Positions 34,822 to 45,999 are shown, counted from the stretch's first letter. The stretch is 64,000 nt of DNA from Proteles cristata cristata (GCA_017311185.1 JAESUZ010001058.1:248001-312000), one strand, 5' to 3'. The notes: generated by a model from the letters alone, not told the origin. Program-made: numbers and translations.

Positions 34822-35015
34822 GGGTGCCTGGGTGGCTCAATCAGTTAAGCATCTGACTCTTGATTTCAGCTCAAGTCATAGATCTTACAATTTGTGAGAT
34901 TGAGTCCTGTATCAGGTTCTGTGCTGTCAGCATGGACTTTGCTTATAATTCTCTCTCCCCCTCTCTCTTCCTTCCCCCACCTCTCCCAAAATAAATATAT
35001 AAACTTAAAAAAAGG
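34822..35015 (+). mobile_element. CAN-SINE with TSD
   Basis: Head GGGTGCCTGGGTGGCTCAAT, CT-rich stretch, tail AAATAAATATATAAACTTAA. TSD AGGGCATCAAG at 34811-34821 and 35016-35026. Confidence 0.95.
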
Positions 35016-35035
35016 AGGGCATCAAGAGTCATGAC

Positions 35036-35067
35036 AACACACACACACACACACTCACACACACATA
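35036..35067 (+). repeat. (CA)n microsatellite
   Basis: ACACAC repeat broken once by a CTCAC unit. Confidence 0.95.
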
Positions 35068-35084
35068 AAAGAAAATTCTTACTG

Positions 35085-35550
35085 ATTTTATTCATATACT
35101 CTTAAAATGTAAAGAACACAAATGCCCATCAACAGGAGAACAAATAGAGAAATCTTGGAAAAGTCATACAGGGAATATTACTCAGCAATGCAAAAGAATG
35201 AACTACTGCTAGCTGCAATAACACAGATGAATTTCCAGACATAATGATAAACAGAATAAGTCAGGCACAAAAGAGGACATACTCTCTGAGTCCATCTAAA
35301 TGAAGTTCAAGGAAATCAAAGCTATTCATAGGGATGGGGGACAGAACAGGGACTCCCTCTAATTTTTTTGAGAAGAGTAGGTATTGATAAGGAATGGGGT
35401 TCTGATGAACTTTCTGGAGGAATAGAAATGTTCTCTACCTTGATCCACATGGTGGTTATACAAGTACATACACATAGAAATTCATCAAGCTTAGTCTTCA
35501 AATTTGTGTATTTTACTGTATCCAAATTATGCCTCCATAATAAAATAAGG
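35085..35550 (+). mobile_element. Old L1 (L1M class) 3' end
   Basis: Sense L1M: AATGCCCATCAACAGGAGAA, GGGAATATTACTCAGCAATG, GAATGAACTACTGCTAGC, GAGTCCATCTAAATGAAGTT, GAACTTTCTGGAGGAATAGA, CATGGTGGTTATACAAGTAC, TATGCCTCCATAATAAAATA. Confidence 0.85.
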
Positions 35551-37859
35551 AGGGGAGAAGGAGGGCATGACAATGCTTTAATATGCTATAGAATAAAAGG
35601 ACAAAAATAGAAGAAGTGGTCTTTGCCCTTGAAGAGTGTTTTTATCAGGCCCAAAATAGAAAATGAAAAAAGATTTCCTCTTAAAAGCAAGAGGACTACA
35701 TATGTGTTTTTATGCTCTTTTCTACAGAACCTCCTCTCTCTCTGCCTCCCACCATTCCCATTTCAGCCAACAGTTACCACTTCTGCTTGGCAACTGGACT
35801 CCACATACTTTAGAAGAAATATAAGGAAATGTTGAACAAGTTGCCTTGGTAATCAAAGCATTTACAGGGTAGCCCTTTCCTTCTGTTCTCCCCCAAGTCC
35901 TACCTTTCCAGTTCCTATCACACTCCCCAGATGCTATTTGCCTGAACCTTCCAGCATCTTTCTGTGATGCCCTCCAGGGATTGAGTTGCCCTTCCCTTCC
36001 AATTCTCTTTTCTTTCTTTGGCTTCTGACCTACTGATTCTGAACTTGCATAGTTGTTTCCATCTAATTTTTAGCAGGTTTCACAGTTTCTAACCCATGGT
36101 CTAACTTGAATCTCAAATCTATGCCACTTCATTATCACTCTGATGGGACACCCCTGGTATATTTCCTAGGGCAACTACAAAAATTCCCATGGATTGAGAG
36201 TTCTTCCCCCACTCCAAACCTCTTATGTTGGATGAGATTTATCAGGCTGTTCATCATTGAAGTCAAAACTTTATAGTCAGCGCTTAGATTGGTCTCCATC
36301 AGAAAGAAGAGAAGTGCAAGGGATTTCTACTGTGAAAAAGATCACATGTTGGACATATACTTACTCTCAGTTGGAACTGTATGCTGAATGGCAGAATGGG
36401 TTCTTTTTCTCTGGCAAGACTATCCTAACTTAAACAGCCTGCTTTGGCTGACAAATTTTTGTTGTCAGAGAAACAGGAGGATAATACTTCATAGGCAATT
36501 CTGAAAAAAAAAATCACTTCTGGAAAAAAATGAAAATTACTTAGGAGCCAACATGTGATCCCATACTGGAATATGCCTCCCAAGTTGACCTGCGCCCAAC
36601 TCTGTACACCACACTATCCTATTCTCAGCTCCCTATCCAGGTCCCCACAGTGGTCACAGGGCAGCAGATCCTAATAGTTATGTGTTGGCTTCATCCAATT
36701 TTTACACAAAGAGAGTTAAAGGAGAACATAGCTCAGGATTTATACCAAATATCCAAAACTAAAGCTCAGCAGTGAGTGGCATGAGATGGGGAAAGTTGGT
36801 GAGGTATCTGCAACTTTTGTTACTGTTTTTGGATTGTCTCCAGAACAAGCATCATGGGCATGTGATTCATGCACTGACAAAGGGCCCTATGCTTACAAGG
36901 ACCCCATACTTGTAAGTTTAATGCTCCACTGTGGCCATCTTGAAATTTTCAATAATTTTTTAAAAGGATCCCACATTTTCATTTTGCACTTGGACTTGAA
37001 ATTTATATAACCAGTTCCAATATTTCAGCTTAGTTATCAGCAAATTAAACATCACTAGTTATTTTTGAATACTCTACCTTGAGACTTCTCTGCAGCAGAT
37101 TCAAGTTAACAAACTAAGAGGCACAGAATCACACTCATATATCTATGAAGACCACTGTTTTCAGTGTGTAATTTGAGGAACGTATGTCCATTGGATTTCC
37201 AGACTGAGACATTCTCCACTAAAACTGGAAAAAAAAATAAGGAAGTCTATAAACTGAAGGTCAGGATCATGGATAAGAATGTATTTAAAAGACTTTAAAT
37301 AAAACTTTTACCCCTGGCTTGGAGACAATATTAAAGTATTCTTATTGCTATGAAAATATTCCATCAATCATAACGCTGATGGTTGAAAAACACACATAAC
37401 CTGAAAAATCCCTAATCCATCATTTATCAGAGGTAAGATGTGGTAATGTGGCTAAAATGGGTTACAAACCAACTTCTGGCAGTGAAACTATGAAGGAACA
37501 AGAGGAACTTGGGTAATCCACTGAGAAATAATTGCTTCTCCCCCTTTCTCCCCAGAAATCCAAAGGATATGTTTCCAGAAAGGGCCATCTGATCCCTTAT
37601 TATTCCTCCAACTTTCTCTATGTTCTCAGATCAAACCCTTGTAAATGCTCTCCTCGTCCATAAAGTCTTCCTGGCTATTTTAAAGCAATTCAAAGTTTTT
37701 CGCCTTTACTATCTCACCCAATTCAATAAATCCCTGAGCAAATGAAGCCTCTCCTGGCCCTTGTCAGCATCAGAGCAAAGGGGGCTGAAACAGAGTTAGC
37801 AGAGAAGGCAAAACTTGGTAGCTGGGCTTGGTGCCTGGCTACAACCCTTTTTATTACCC
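35551..37859. other. No recognised gene or repeat (repeat-poor block)
   Basis: More than 2 kb without anything I can assign. Short frames (for example 35623-35835, 36786-37010) show no domain. This block is where a conserved non-coding element would be easiest to see in an alignment. Confidence 0.4.
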
Positions 37860-38880
37860 ACGGTGTTCTCCCTGTCATGGAATTCACCACCACAGTCTTC
37901 CCCACTGTCTTCATTCTCCTCCAGGACTATTTCCTCCCCTGCCCCTTTACTCTTAAAGATGACCTCTCCACCTACTTCCCTGGGAAAATTGAGAACATCT
38001 GATGAGAACTCCCACAAGTTTCCTCCCAAACTCCTTAAGTTTTCTTTGGATCATCACCCAAACTTTTTCCTTCCCGCCCATCTTGGAGGAACTTTCCCTG
38101 CCACATAGACAGGTTAACCCCTTAACCTGCCTCCTATCAGGCTGGGGCCTCCTTCCCATGACTATGATCTGTTTTAGCCTCTCCAATGGCTATTTGTCCA
38201 ATTCCTCAGCACATGTTCAAACCTTCTCGCGCACAAAGAAATAAGCACACAAACACCAAAAACAACCACTCTGGATCCACATTCCAGTCTCTAGCCTTAC
38301 CATTTTCTACCAGTCTCCCTCCTAGTCTTCTGCTTCCTCTTTTTATTCCTCAGTAAAACATGATATTGTCTGAATAACATCAAGCACAAAAGTCGGAAGG
38401 CACCAAATAAAAGGGAGGCCTGTTCCTCAGTCTCACTCATCTTAGTTCTTCCCCTCTTCTGTATTTTGAAATTATATATCTCAAATATCCAACCAAATCC
38501 AAGGCCTCAGTTCACTGCCCATATGCCTGTGTTCCCAGTAGCACTCTTGCCTCTCAAGATGAACTTTTCTCTACTTTGGTTTCTGTAATGTTATTTTGCC
38601 TCCAACTTTTCCTGCCACTAATTTAAAGTGTTCTTGTATTTTTGCAGTATTCTTTGCCCATCACTTAATGGATATTACTCTCAAAAATACCAGTGTTGGT
38701 CTATTCTCTGCTCCCTGCACTGTCTATATTTATCCTATAATGATTCTCATTGGCTTCCATCCTCACTATGTATTTCCCAAAGGCATGCCCCTATTTCTGC
38801 CTCACTCCTAAATTCCAGGCCACATCTCCACACCTGCTGAACACCTCTAGCCACTTGCATGACATCCGTCTAAGTGTGGT
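37860..38880 (+). mobile_element. Possible highly diverged L2 LINE coding region
   Basis: CT-rich sequence with several overlapping frames on both strands. The phrase order near 38760-38870 (CTAAATTCCAGGCCACATCT, CCACTTGCATGACATCC) resembles the L2 ORF region. Upstream similarity is weak. Frames 37742-38244 are better explained by this than by a gene. Confidence 0.35.
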
Positions 38881-40384
38881 CCACTGGCTCCTCAAGGTCT
38901 GGTTAACTAAAACAGAATCAATGTGACAGAAGGAACCATTGTACATAACTCTGATAAAGATTTTTATATGATTCTTGCTAGGAATAGGAACTCGTGGCAG
39001 ACTGAGACTCAGCAGGCCTGCAGGTAGAAGCAAAAGGTGATTTTACCTGGCTGGATGAAGAGTATGAGATAGGGAACAAGGCCAACAAGGCTAGATCTGG
39101 ACTCAAAGCAGGAAAGTTGTACCTACTTCTGTGCTTAGGACTGAATGTTGCCTCTTAGTCCTCCTGAAGTTTACACTGTGCAAGACACTCATAACAGACA
39201 GAGACACCACCAAAAAATTAGGCAAATATTGCTTGCACACCTAGATAGAAAATTAAGTACTTATTTTGGCTACAAGTCAAGGTGCATTGGCATTGCATGA
39301 AGCAGGAAGTTATGGGGGTGTGTAATTTGGACACAGTGAATCAGGAAAAGCTGTGACCTCTTTTCCACTTATTGTTCATACTGTAAATGCTTTACTTCCA
39401 TCAATTAAAAGATCCATGTGGACTCTGTCCCTCCAATTATTTATGGGTCTGTTAAGTACCTCTCTGTGATTAAGACTCACTTTTTTTTTTAATGTGAGTA
39501 CATAGATCTGCATTCCTAATTATGGCATCCTCAAATACCAAGGAACTTTGTGAATGATACTTTCCTGGAAGACACTGATACTAACATTTCTCTCCCTGGG
39601 TTAAGAAAGTTAAAAAGAGTTAATACATTTTTGGCTATGCATGTGCCTCACTCTCCTACTAGAGGGGGAAGAAAACAGGCTCTCTTTTGAACAAAGGAGA
39701 ATGAAGAAAAGTTCCTTTCCTCCACCAGGAGCCTAGACTCCTCATCAAGGGCCTCCTGCTAATTCCAGGCCTCTCCCTGAAATCAGGGAGGCCTGGGCCC
39801 TTGGGATGCTCACCACCCCTCTGGGCATGATCTGTAGCATTCACAGCTTCCGAGTATCCTAATCTATTCCATATTCCAAGAGGCTCTCTGAAGGGAAAGG
39901 TAATCATTCTCACACAAACAGTCACTCTACACTTTCTTTCCCACTCATATCCGCTTGGAACTAAGAGCAAGCAGGGAATGGAGTTTTGCCCTCCCTGGTG
40001 CTGTGTGGCTCCTTGGCCTTTGCTTAATCAAGGTCATTGCTGTGGCAGTAAGCCATGAAGAAAGTGGGCTTCCCAGAAGAAATCAGGGAGCTATGGAATT
40101 GATTCTCCCATCTTAAAAGAAGTATCTGATCAAAACCACACCATAATGGCTAAAGAAATAGGAGGAGCAAGGAGTAAACACCCTTAGTTAGGAACAATTA
40201 AAAGGAAGTCTTCATGGAGAAAAATATAATTGAATGATTCCATTACTTTCCCTAATTACCATTGTGTATCATTTAAATTTAAAAATGTGTCTGCTTTCAG
40301 ATTCATCCACCAGTGAGGAAGCTGAAATTAAGAATAGACAACCCATTGTAAAATTTCCAGGGCTTAAGATAAAGCAAGTACTAT
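38881..40384. other. No recognised gene; short T-run
   Basis: Unclassified. T-run at about 39481-39490. A 103-codon minus-strand frame at 39659-39970 lacks recognisable domains. Confidence 0.45.
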
Positions 40385-41045
40385 TCTCATCACACTTAGC
40401 CATTTGCCTGACTGCTAAACCTAGAAACCTAGATTTCTTAACTCTGCTATACCCAATTAAACAGGAGGTTCTAACTCTACTTCTGGAATATATCCGAAAT
40501 CCAGTCCCTACTCACCTCCTTCACCATGACCTTTTAAATTCAAGACACTGTCCAAGAGTCTTGAATGCTGAGAACAAACTGAGGGCTGAGGAGGGGTGGG
40601 GAAGAGGGGAAGGGGGGTGAAGGGCATGGAGAAAGGCACTTGTTGGGATGAGCACTGGGTGTTATATGTAAACCAACTTGACAATAAACTGTAAAAAAAT
40701 AAAATAAAATAAAATTCAAGACACTGTCATTTCTTGGCTAGAATCATTACAAGTGATGGCCAGCCAGGCCCCCTGCCAGATCTCAACCCCAGGATTCATT
40801 CTCTGAACTGCAACTAAAGAGAGCATTTAAGCACCCAACTTACCTTCCAAAGGCTTCCCATTGCCCTTTGAATGAAATCTATGCTTTTTATCAAGGCTGC
40901 CTAGTTTTCCTTCAGTTGTTCCTTTTTCCCCTGTATATTCTTGTCCTAACGCTCTCTCCCTTGGTCACTATGCTTCCACCATACTGGTCTCTTTTGCTGT
41001 CTTTCTGTGACACCAGACTCTTTCCCATTTTCTTAGGTTGTGATT
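40385..41045 (+). mobile_element. L2 LINE fragment
   Basis: Sense L2 with ACCTTCCAAAGGCTTCCCAT, TGCCCTTTGAATGAAATCTA, GGTCACTATGCTTCCACCAT, ACTGGTCTCTTTTGCTG. The tiny L1 stub at 40553-40711 interrupts it; the L2 sequence resumes at 40729. Confidence 0.62.
40553..40711 (+). mobile_element. Very short L1 3'-end insertion with perfect TSD
   Basis: Only about 135 bases of L1 3' UTR (CTGAGAACAAACTGAGGG to GACAATAAACTGT) plus an AAAAT-rich tail. Exact 17-bp TSD AAATTCAAGACACTGTC at 40536-40552 and 40712-40728. Part of the frame 40234-40620 is this element. Confidence 0.96.
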
Positions 41046-41445
41046 CCTAGCAACGTAGTCTGTGATGGGGATTCTTATGCATGTGGTTTATTGAGGGAAG
41101 GATCTCAGGATAAAACTGCAAGAGAGTGAAGAAAGCAGAACGTGGAATGGGATGAAGCCAATCAAACATGTAATCTCCACTAAAGGCTCCACTAGTCTCA
41201 GCCTGATGATCTCATAGCCCCACTTGAGGCAAGAGGCCAGCATCTTGTACTAGGCTACCGATCAGCCATTGGTTGTGGCCCAATCCAAAGTAAGGACATA
41301 ATCTCAGGCATTTTCTTTCACCTGAGAGTAACTGCAGTTGTGAGTAAATAGCAGCTAATGCTCGCAGCAGCTAGGCGATGGTCCCTTAGCCCAGGGAAGG
41401 GGACTGAGGCAGGGCATCAACAGTTTTACTAAAAGCGCAATAAGA
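41046..41445 (-). mobile_element. LTR-like repeat, family A copy 5 (minus)
   Basis: Shares the ordered landmarks described for 18330-18775, for example GGTTTATTGAGGGAAGGATC, CAGCCTGATGATCTC, CAGCCATTGGTTGTGGCCCA, ATAGCAGCTAATGCTCGCAG. It lies between two L2 blocks and probably inserted into one L2. Confidence 0.6.
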
Positions 41446-41459
41446 ACTTGTTTTAGCTA

Positions 41460-41780
41460 TTTCTTCTGACTGAAACACTCTCCTTACAGATCTTTAGGTA
41501 TCTAGCTCCCCATCATCATTTGCATGCTGCCTCAAATGTCTTTTGTGAGTGACCATGCCTGCCCATCTAGCTTAAGTGGTCACACTGCCCTCCCAGTTAA
41601 TCTCACCAAGCTACCCCTCTTCATTATCTGAGTTACAATTTCCTGTTTAATTTTTACTTACATGTTCATTGGTTGTCTCAACTACTAGAATGTAAAATCC
41701 CTGAGAACAGGAACCCAGTCTTATACACCAATCTATCTAGTGGTAAAGTCAAAACCTATCTAGTGGTAAAATTAAAAAGA
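41460..41780 (+). mobile_element. L2 LINE 3' region
   Basis: Sense L2: CTGACTGAAACACTCTCC, GCTGCCTCAAATGTCTTTTG, TTCATTATCTGAGTTACAAT, AGAATGTAAAATCCCTGAGA, ACAGGAACCCAGTCTTATAC. A GAAT/GATG-rich tail after the inserted MIR (about 41963-42000) may be its 3' end. CTATCTAGTGGTAAA occurs twice (about 41731-41745 and 41757-41771). Confidence 0.68.
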
Positions 41781-41784
41781 TACT

Positions 41785-41955
41785 GGAATCAGACATTCTG
41801 GTTCCCTCATTTTACTAACTATACAAGCTTCAGCAATTTAACTTCTTACATTGCCAGATTAATAGGGTTATTTGGAGGATTAAATGAGTTGATGCAAGTA
41901 AAGTGCTTATAATAGTACCTGATACATATCAATCACTCAATAAATACTAATCTAG
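41785..41955 (+). mobile_element. MIR SINE
   Basis: Sense MIR: GGAATCAGACATTCTGGTTC, AGGGTTATTTGGAGGATTAA, ATGAGTTGATGCAAGTAAAG, TGCTTATAATAGTACCTGAT, TCACTCAATAAATACTAAT. Confidence 0.85.
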
Positions 41956-42109
41956 AATTGCCTGTTGCATGAATGAGTGAATGGATGAATAAATGAATGA
42001 AGAAAATAATTTTTTGGCAACTTAAACTGCCACATTGCTTTGCATATAGGATGACATCATAGGCCACTGGCATTTCTCTGCTTTTTACCCTTTAAAGGTA
42101 CACAAATTT

Positions 42110-42321
42110 GGGGTGTGCCTGGGTGGCTCAGTCAGTTAAGCATCTGATTTCAGCTCAGGTCATGACCTCACAGTTCATGGGTTCAAGCTCCGCATTGGGC
42201 TCTGTGCTAACAGTTCAAAGCCTGGAGGCTGCATCGGATCCTGTGTCTCCCTCTGTCTCTGTCTTTCTCCCATTTGTGCTCTGTCTGTGTCTCTCAAAAA
42301 TAAATAAAAGTTTAAAAAAAT
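42110..42321 (+). mobile_element. CAN-SINE with decayed TSD
   Basis: Head GGGTGTGCCTGGGTGGCTCA and typical CT-rich part and AAATAAATAAAAG tail. Flanks AAAGGTACACAAATTT (42094-42109) and AAAGATATATAAATTT (42322-42337) differ by three transitions, so this is an older insertion. Confidence 0.9.
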
Positions 42322-42337
42322 AAAGATATATAAATTT

Positions 42338-43654
42338 TTATTCTCTTTCTCAGTCTTCAGTATGCATCCTAAATAATCAAATTGTTTGTTTCCTGATGAT
42401 ACTCAAAATCAGCCAGTACTCCCAACTTGACCACATTCATTGCAAGACTGTAGGCTTGAAAATTCAATTTCCTGGACCACAGCATGCTAAATCCTAAAGG
42501 CAAGGCCCTTATTCCCCAATGGTAAGCAATCACTGTTCCAACAACGCTTGCTACCCTCAAGCCAACACTGCCATGTGATTAAATAAACTGGCTGCATCAA
42601 GAGGAAAGGAAGCTTTCAGTAAGCTTCAGCCACCAAATGAGCTGTGGTTTTGTCTGTGGCCTGGATGAAATGGGCAAAGGAGAAATTAGTTCAACTTCCC
42701 CCTGGAAGAGAGGTTTTATGGGAAGTAGGAAACAAGGGCAGTTATTAAACAAATATAAACTGACCACTTTCTGTGAGCAGGCACTGGAGGGAACATAAAG
42801 ATGAGCCATGATACAGGATGAGATGAAGAATAAAGGGCCCAGTTCAGAAAACAACTGTAATGAGGGGGAGATCATTTGATTCACCTAAATTCTTTTTAAG
42901 AGAGCTATCGTTATGGTTTTTTTTTTTTTTTTTGGATGAAAAAGTCTGATAAGACATTTAGGATTTAGAGAAAGACACTGAGAACCAATTTAAGCTACTA
43001 AACTGTTACAGGAAAACCAGGCAATGTGTTTGTCCCTGAGCAAGGAAGAAGAGAGCAATGCAAAAGAAAGGAAGGGTTAGGGGACAGAGAGAAACCAAAT
43101 TAATCATTAACAGCTGTCTACTTTGTCATTGACACCAGCCATCACTAAGGTGCCCAAATTCAACAATACTTGGTATGAGAGGAGTTTTTGTAGAAAGTAG
43201 TGTAAGATGTGGATTTCCAGATCAGATGACTTGAAGTGATTCAGAGACCACACCCATGCTGTAGACTAAAGGAGATAGTGTACCTAAAGGAATCTCAAGA
43301 GAGCACTGGCCTTTGCAGACCAAGAAATGGAGTTTATGCCAAGTCAACCAAAATCTCCAAGGAATCAGGAGGGCTCAGCAAGTATGTACCTACTCTTGTA
43401 TTCAAGCAAAAGGATAACTACCTCTCAATGACAATCTCAGTAGCCGCATTTGCAAACATGGCCTAGGATCTTCATCACATGCCCAAATCTAAGACAATGA
43501 ACCATTATAAGCCATGGCTGAAGTCTCAGAAGTAGAATAACCCAGAATCTATCTCTTTTCCTTCTGCATACTCTTCCTTAGTGATATCCCTTATTCTTGT
43601 GGTGTTAAATTCCATCTGTAGTCTGAAGAACCTTCAGCCTATATCCCTCTCTTA
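42338..43654. other. No recognised gene; T-run
   Basis: Unclassified apart from a 17-base T-run near 42917-42933. 42740-42810 has a weak MIR/L2-like phrase (GTGAGCAGGCACTGGAGGG). Confidence 0.45.
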
Positions 43655-43848
43655 AGCAACAGAACTGCACTGTTGCATACAGTAGCTACTAGTCATATAT
43701 GGCTATTGAGTACTTGAAATGCAGATAGTACAATTCGGTTACTAATTTTTTAATATCCAAATTAAGATGTGTTGAAGATATAAAATATACACTTGATTTA
43801 GAATATTTAATATGAAGAAAATGTCAATTTTTCATTAATATTTTTTCA
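43655..43848 (+). mobile_element. Non-autonomous DNA transposon (hAT-like MER), part 1
   Basis: Contains CAGTAGCTACTAGTCATATA, TGGCTATTGAGTACTTGAAA, AATTAAGATGTGTTGAAGAT and AAAATATACACTTGATTTAG, a well-known mammalian MER pattern. It is cut by an L1M and resumes at 44443 with GAAATGGAATTTTGGATATA. Exact family name not certain. Confidence 0.62.
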
Positions 43849-44442
43849 GTTTCATTGAGGTATAATTGAAATTGTAAAATATTTAAAGTGTATGTATGTC
43901 TTGTGATTTGATACATGTATACATTGTGAGAGGATTCCCATCATCTAGCTAATTAAGATATCCACCAGTTTACATATTTTTTTGTGTGTGTGTATGAGAA
44001 CAGTCAAGTTCTACTCTCTTAGCAAATTTTTTTTTCTTTAAGTTTTATTCATTTAAGTAATCTCTACATCCATCGTGGGATCAAACCCACAACCCCAAAT
44101 TCAAGAGTCATATGTTCTACCAACTCAGCCAGCCAGCTGCTTCTCTTTTAGCAGATTTCAATTATACAGTAGTCACCATATTTCACATTGGATCTTCAGA
44201 CCTTATTCGTCTTACAGCTGAAAGTTGATACCCTCTTACCAACCTGTCTCTATTTGCCCCACCTGTCCCCAGCCCCTGACAACCACTTTTCTACTCTTTG
44301 TTTCTATGAGTTTGACTTTTTTTTTTTTTAAGATTCCACATATAAGTAATATCATGCAGTATTTGTCTTTCTCTTTCTGGCTTATTCCACTTAGGATAAT
44401 GCCCTCAAAGTCCATCCTTTTTGTCACAAATGGTAGAATTTC
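43849..44442 (-). mobile_element. Old L1 (L1M class) 3' end
   Basis: Antisense L1M 3' UTR: TTCATTGAGGTATAATTGAA, GTGAGAGGATTCCCATCATC, GACAACCACTTTTCTACTCT, AAGATTCCACATATAAGTAA, TTATTCCACTTAGGATAATG, CCCTCAAAGTCCATCC. It carries its own SINE and itself interrupts the DNA transposon. Confidence 0.82.
44030..44142 (-). mobile_element. Short old-type CAN-SINE with TSD
   Basis: Antisense SINE of an older CAN-SINE subtype (AAGTAATCTCTACATCCATC, GTGGGATCAAACCCACAACC, CAACTCAGCCAGCCAGCTGC). TSD CTCTTAGCAAATTT (about 44016-44029) versus CTCTTTTAGCAGATTT (about 44143-44158). Confidence 0.85.
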
Positions 44443-44530
44443 CTACATGCTGAAATGGAATTTTGGATATATTTGGTTAAATAAAAATAGTATTAAAGTT
44501 AATTTATTTGATTTGCCACCTCACCCTCAA
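44443..44530 (+). mobile_element. Non-autonomous DNA transposon (hAT-like MER), part 2
   Basis: Continuation of 43655-43848 after the L1M: GAAATGGAATTTTGGATATA, TTTGGTTAAATAAAAATAGT, ATTAAAGTTAATTTATTTGA. Confidence 0.6.
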
Positions 44531-44639
44531 CGTCTTTCTCCTCTAGAATTACCTTTTTTCCCCATCAGATTGCATTGGAAAACAATCTGGGAGTTAAACT
44601 TGACAATAAGAAGTCAGTACCATCTTCAATACCATATAC

Positions 44640-44785
44640 CCTACTCACTATGTGAGGGCAGGGCCAATGTCTGTCTAGTTCATGACTGCATTCCATTACC
44701 TGCAAAGTGTAGCATGTGGTAGGTTTTCAGTAAAGACTTTCTGAGTGAATGAATAATTGAGCAAATGAATGAATGGATGACTCAC
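44640..44785 (+). mobile_element. L2 LINE 3' end
   Basis: Sense L2 terminus: GTGAGGGCAGGGCCAATGTC, CATTACCTGCAAAGTGTAGC, GGTAGGTTTTCAGTAAAGAC and a GAATGAAT-type tail. Confidence 0.75.
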
Positions 44786-45219
44786 CTCAGGAATGGTTGA
44801 GAACACAAAGCACATATAACACAGTTAAGCAGAGAAGAGACATTCCACTGTGCTCCCCTGGAGCTGCCAGCCTTAAGGAATAGAGGGAAGTCAGAGTCCC
44901 ACCTACAAGGCCATGGAGTGGAGACATGAAAATGAGGCTCCAGCAGCCCATGCAGGAGGGGCTGGGGATAACCAAAGCAGTCAGGAACTGCCCTATGGAT
45001 TAGGGAGATTTTGAGGTTTTATAGCTGCCTCATTGAATCACGCCCTATTCAGCTTTGCAATGTGGCCTCTTTGCTGTCAAAAGCTGGAAGAGGAATTATA
45101 GAGACAGCAAATCTAGGTCAACGGGAGCCATGGGTGGATTAAGTAGGGAGTGAACAGCCTCTCTGAGCATCGATTGAACCAAAGCAATGATCAGTTAACA
45201 GATGCAGGTTTTTCAACTA
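44786..45219. other. No recognised gene or repeat
   Basis: Unclassified; slightly more GC-rich than its surroundings. No supported frame. Confidence 0.45.
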
Positions 45220-45290
45220 TAAATGGAAATTTAGCATCTAAATTGAGATATATTGTAAGTATAAAGTATACATTGAATTTAGAAGATTTA
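45220..45290 (+). mobile_element. DNA transposon fragment, same family as 43655
   Basis: AAATTGAGATATATTGTAAG, TATAAAGTATACATTGAATT, TAGAAGATTTAG parallel the 43770-43810 stretch of the other copy. Confidence 0.5.
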
Positions 45291-45319
45291 GATCCAAACA
45301 CACTACCTATAACAGAAAC

Positions 45320-45640
45320 AACAATAGCAGTGGCAGTAGCTAACATTTATGTAGATATATATGGGATATACTATGTGCCAGGACTACTTTAAGTATTCTG
45401 TGTGTGTGTGTGTGTGTGTATGTGTGTGTCTCATTCTCTTTCTGTATGTATACATATATGTATGATTGACATATTTGTGCGTACACATATCTCTATGTGT
45501 AGATTATCTCTAATCCTCACAGCAGCCCTATAGTTGTAATCACTCACAAATGAGGAAAATAAGACATGGACCTGGGATTCAAATCCAGGCTGTCAGTTGG
45601 CAGAGTCTTCATTTTTAACCATCATGCTATTCTATCAATC
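45320..45640 (-). mobile_element. MIR SINE split by a TG microsatellite
   Basis: Antisense MIR: GGCAGTAGCTAACATTTATG, ATACTATGTGCCAGGACTAC, then TG/TA repeat, then TCTCTAATCCTCACAGCAGC, TGAGGAAAATAAGACATGGA, GGGATTCAAATCCAGGCTGT, TTTTTAACCATCATGCTATT. Confidence 0.82.
45397..45440 (+). repeat. (TG)n microsatellite
   Basis: About ten TG units, interrupted by TATG, then TGTGTG; a looser TA/TG mixture continues to about 45480. Expanded inside the MIR. Confidence 0.95.
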
Positions 45641-45679
45641 TTAAGTCAGTGAGGGAAGAGATAGAATCCTAATTTCAGG

Positions 45680-45960
45680 CACACTGGGTCAGACATAGGG
45701 TCCATCTGCCCAGTGTTCTGTGTCTGAAGGTTTATCCAAGGAGCATATGTGGGGCAAGGAGAAGAAGCAGGTATCCTTCTCTTCCCTGATTCTAACCACA
45801 TTCATTCACTCCTTGCGCTGGACATGTGGAATTTTTTTAAGCTCCCTATTAACCTGTATTTCTATGCAATCTAGTTTTCTACATGAGAAGAAGACTTTTC
45901 TACTCTTTGCTATGTTTGCAAAATTAGAAGTTATTAAGGGAAATTGTTATTTTTGGAGTG
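45680..45960. other. Possible ancient amniote repeat remnant
   Basis: The block ACTGGGTCAGACATAGGGTC, CATCTGCCCAGTGTTCTGTG resembles a phrase found in old CR1/L3- or SINE-like repeats of reptiles, birds and mammals. Later CTCCCTATTAACCTGTATTT, CTATGCAATCTAG is compatible but weak. An 81-codon frame (45720-45965) is not gene-like. Confidence 0.35.
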
Positions 45961-45999
45961 CATAGATTCTGAGTCAATTGAGGGTAGGGGTTGGGTCCT

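Noticed and set aside
37742..38244. Several overlapping frames on both strands
   Set aside because: CT-rich composition opens frames on both strands, and the region looks like a highly diverged L2.
40234..40620. 128-codon plus-strand frame
   Set aside because: Its end is the inserted L1 3' stub and its start is unannotated AT-rich or L2 sequence; no coherent protein.
44225..44722. 165-codon plus-strand frame
   Set aside because: Spans antisense L1M, DNA transposon and L2 pieces; a mosaic of repeats.
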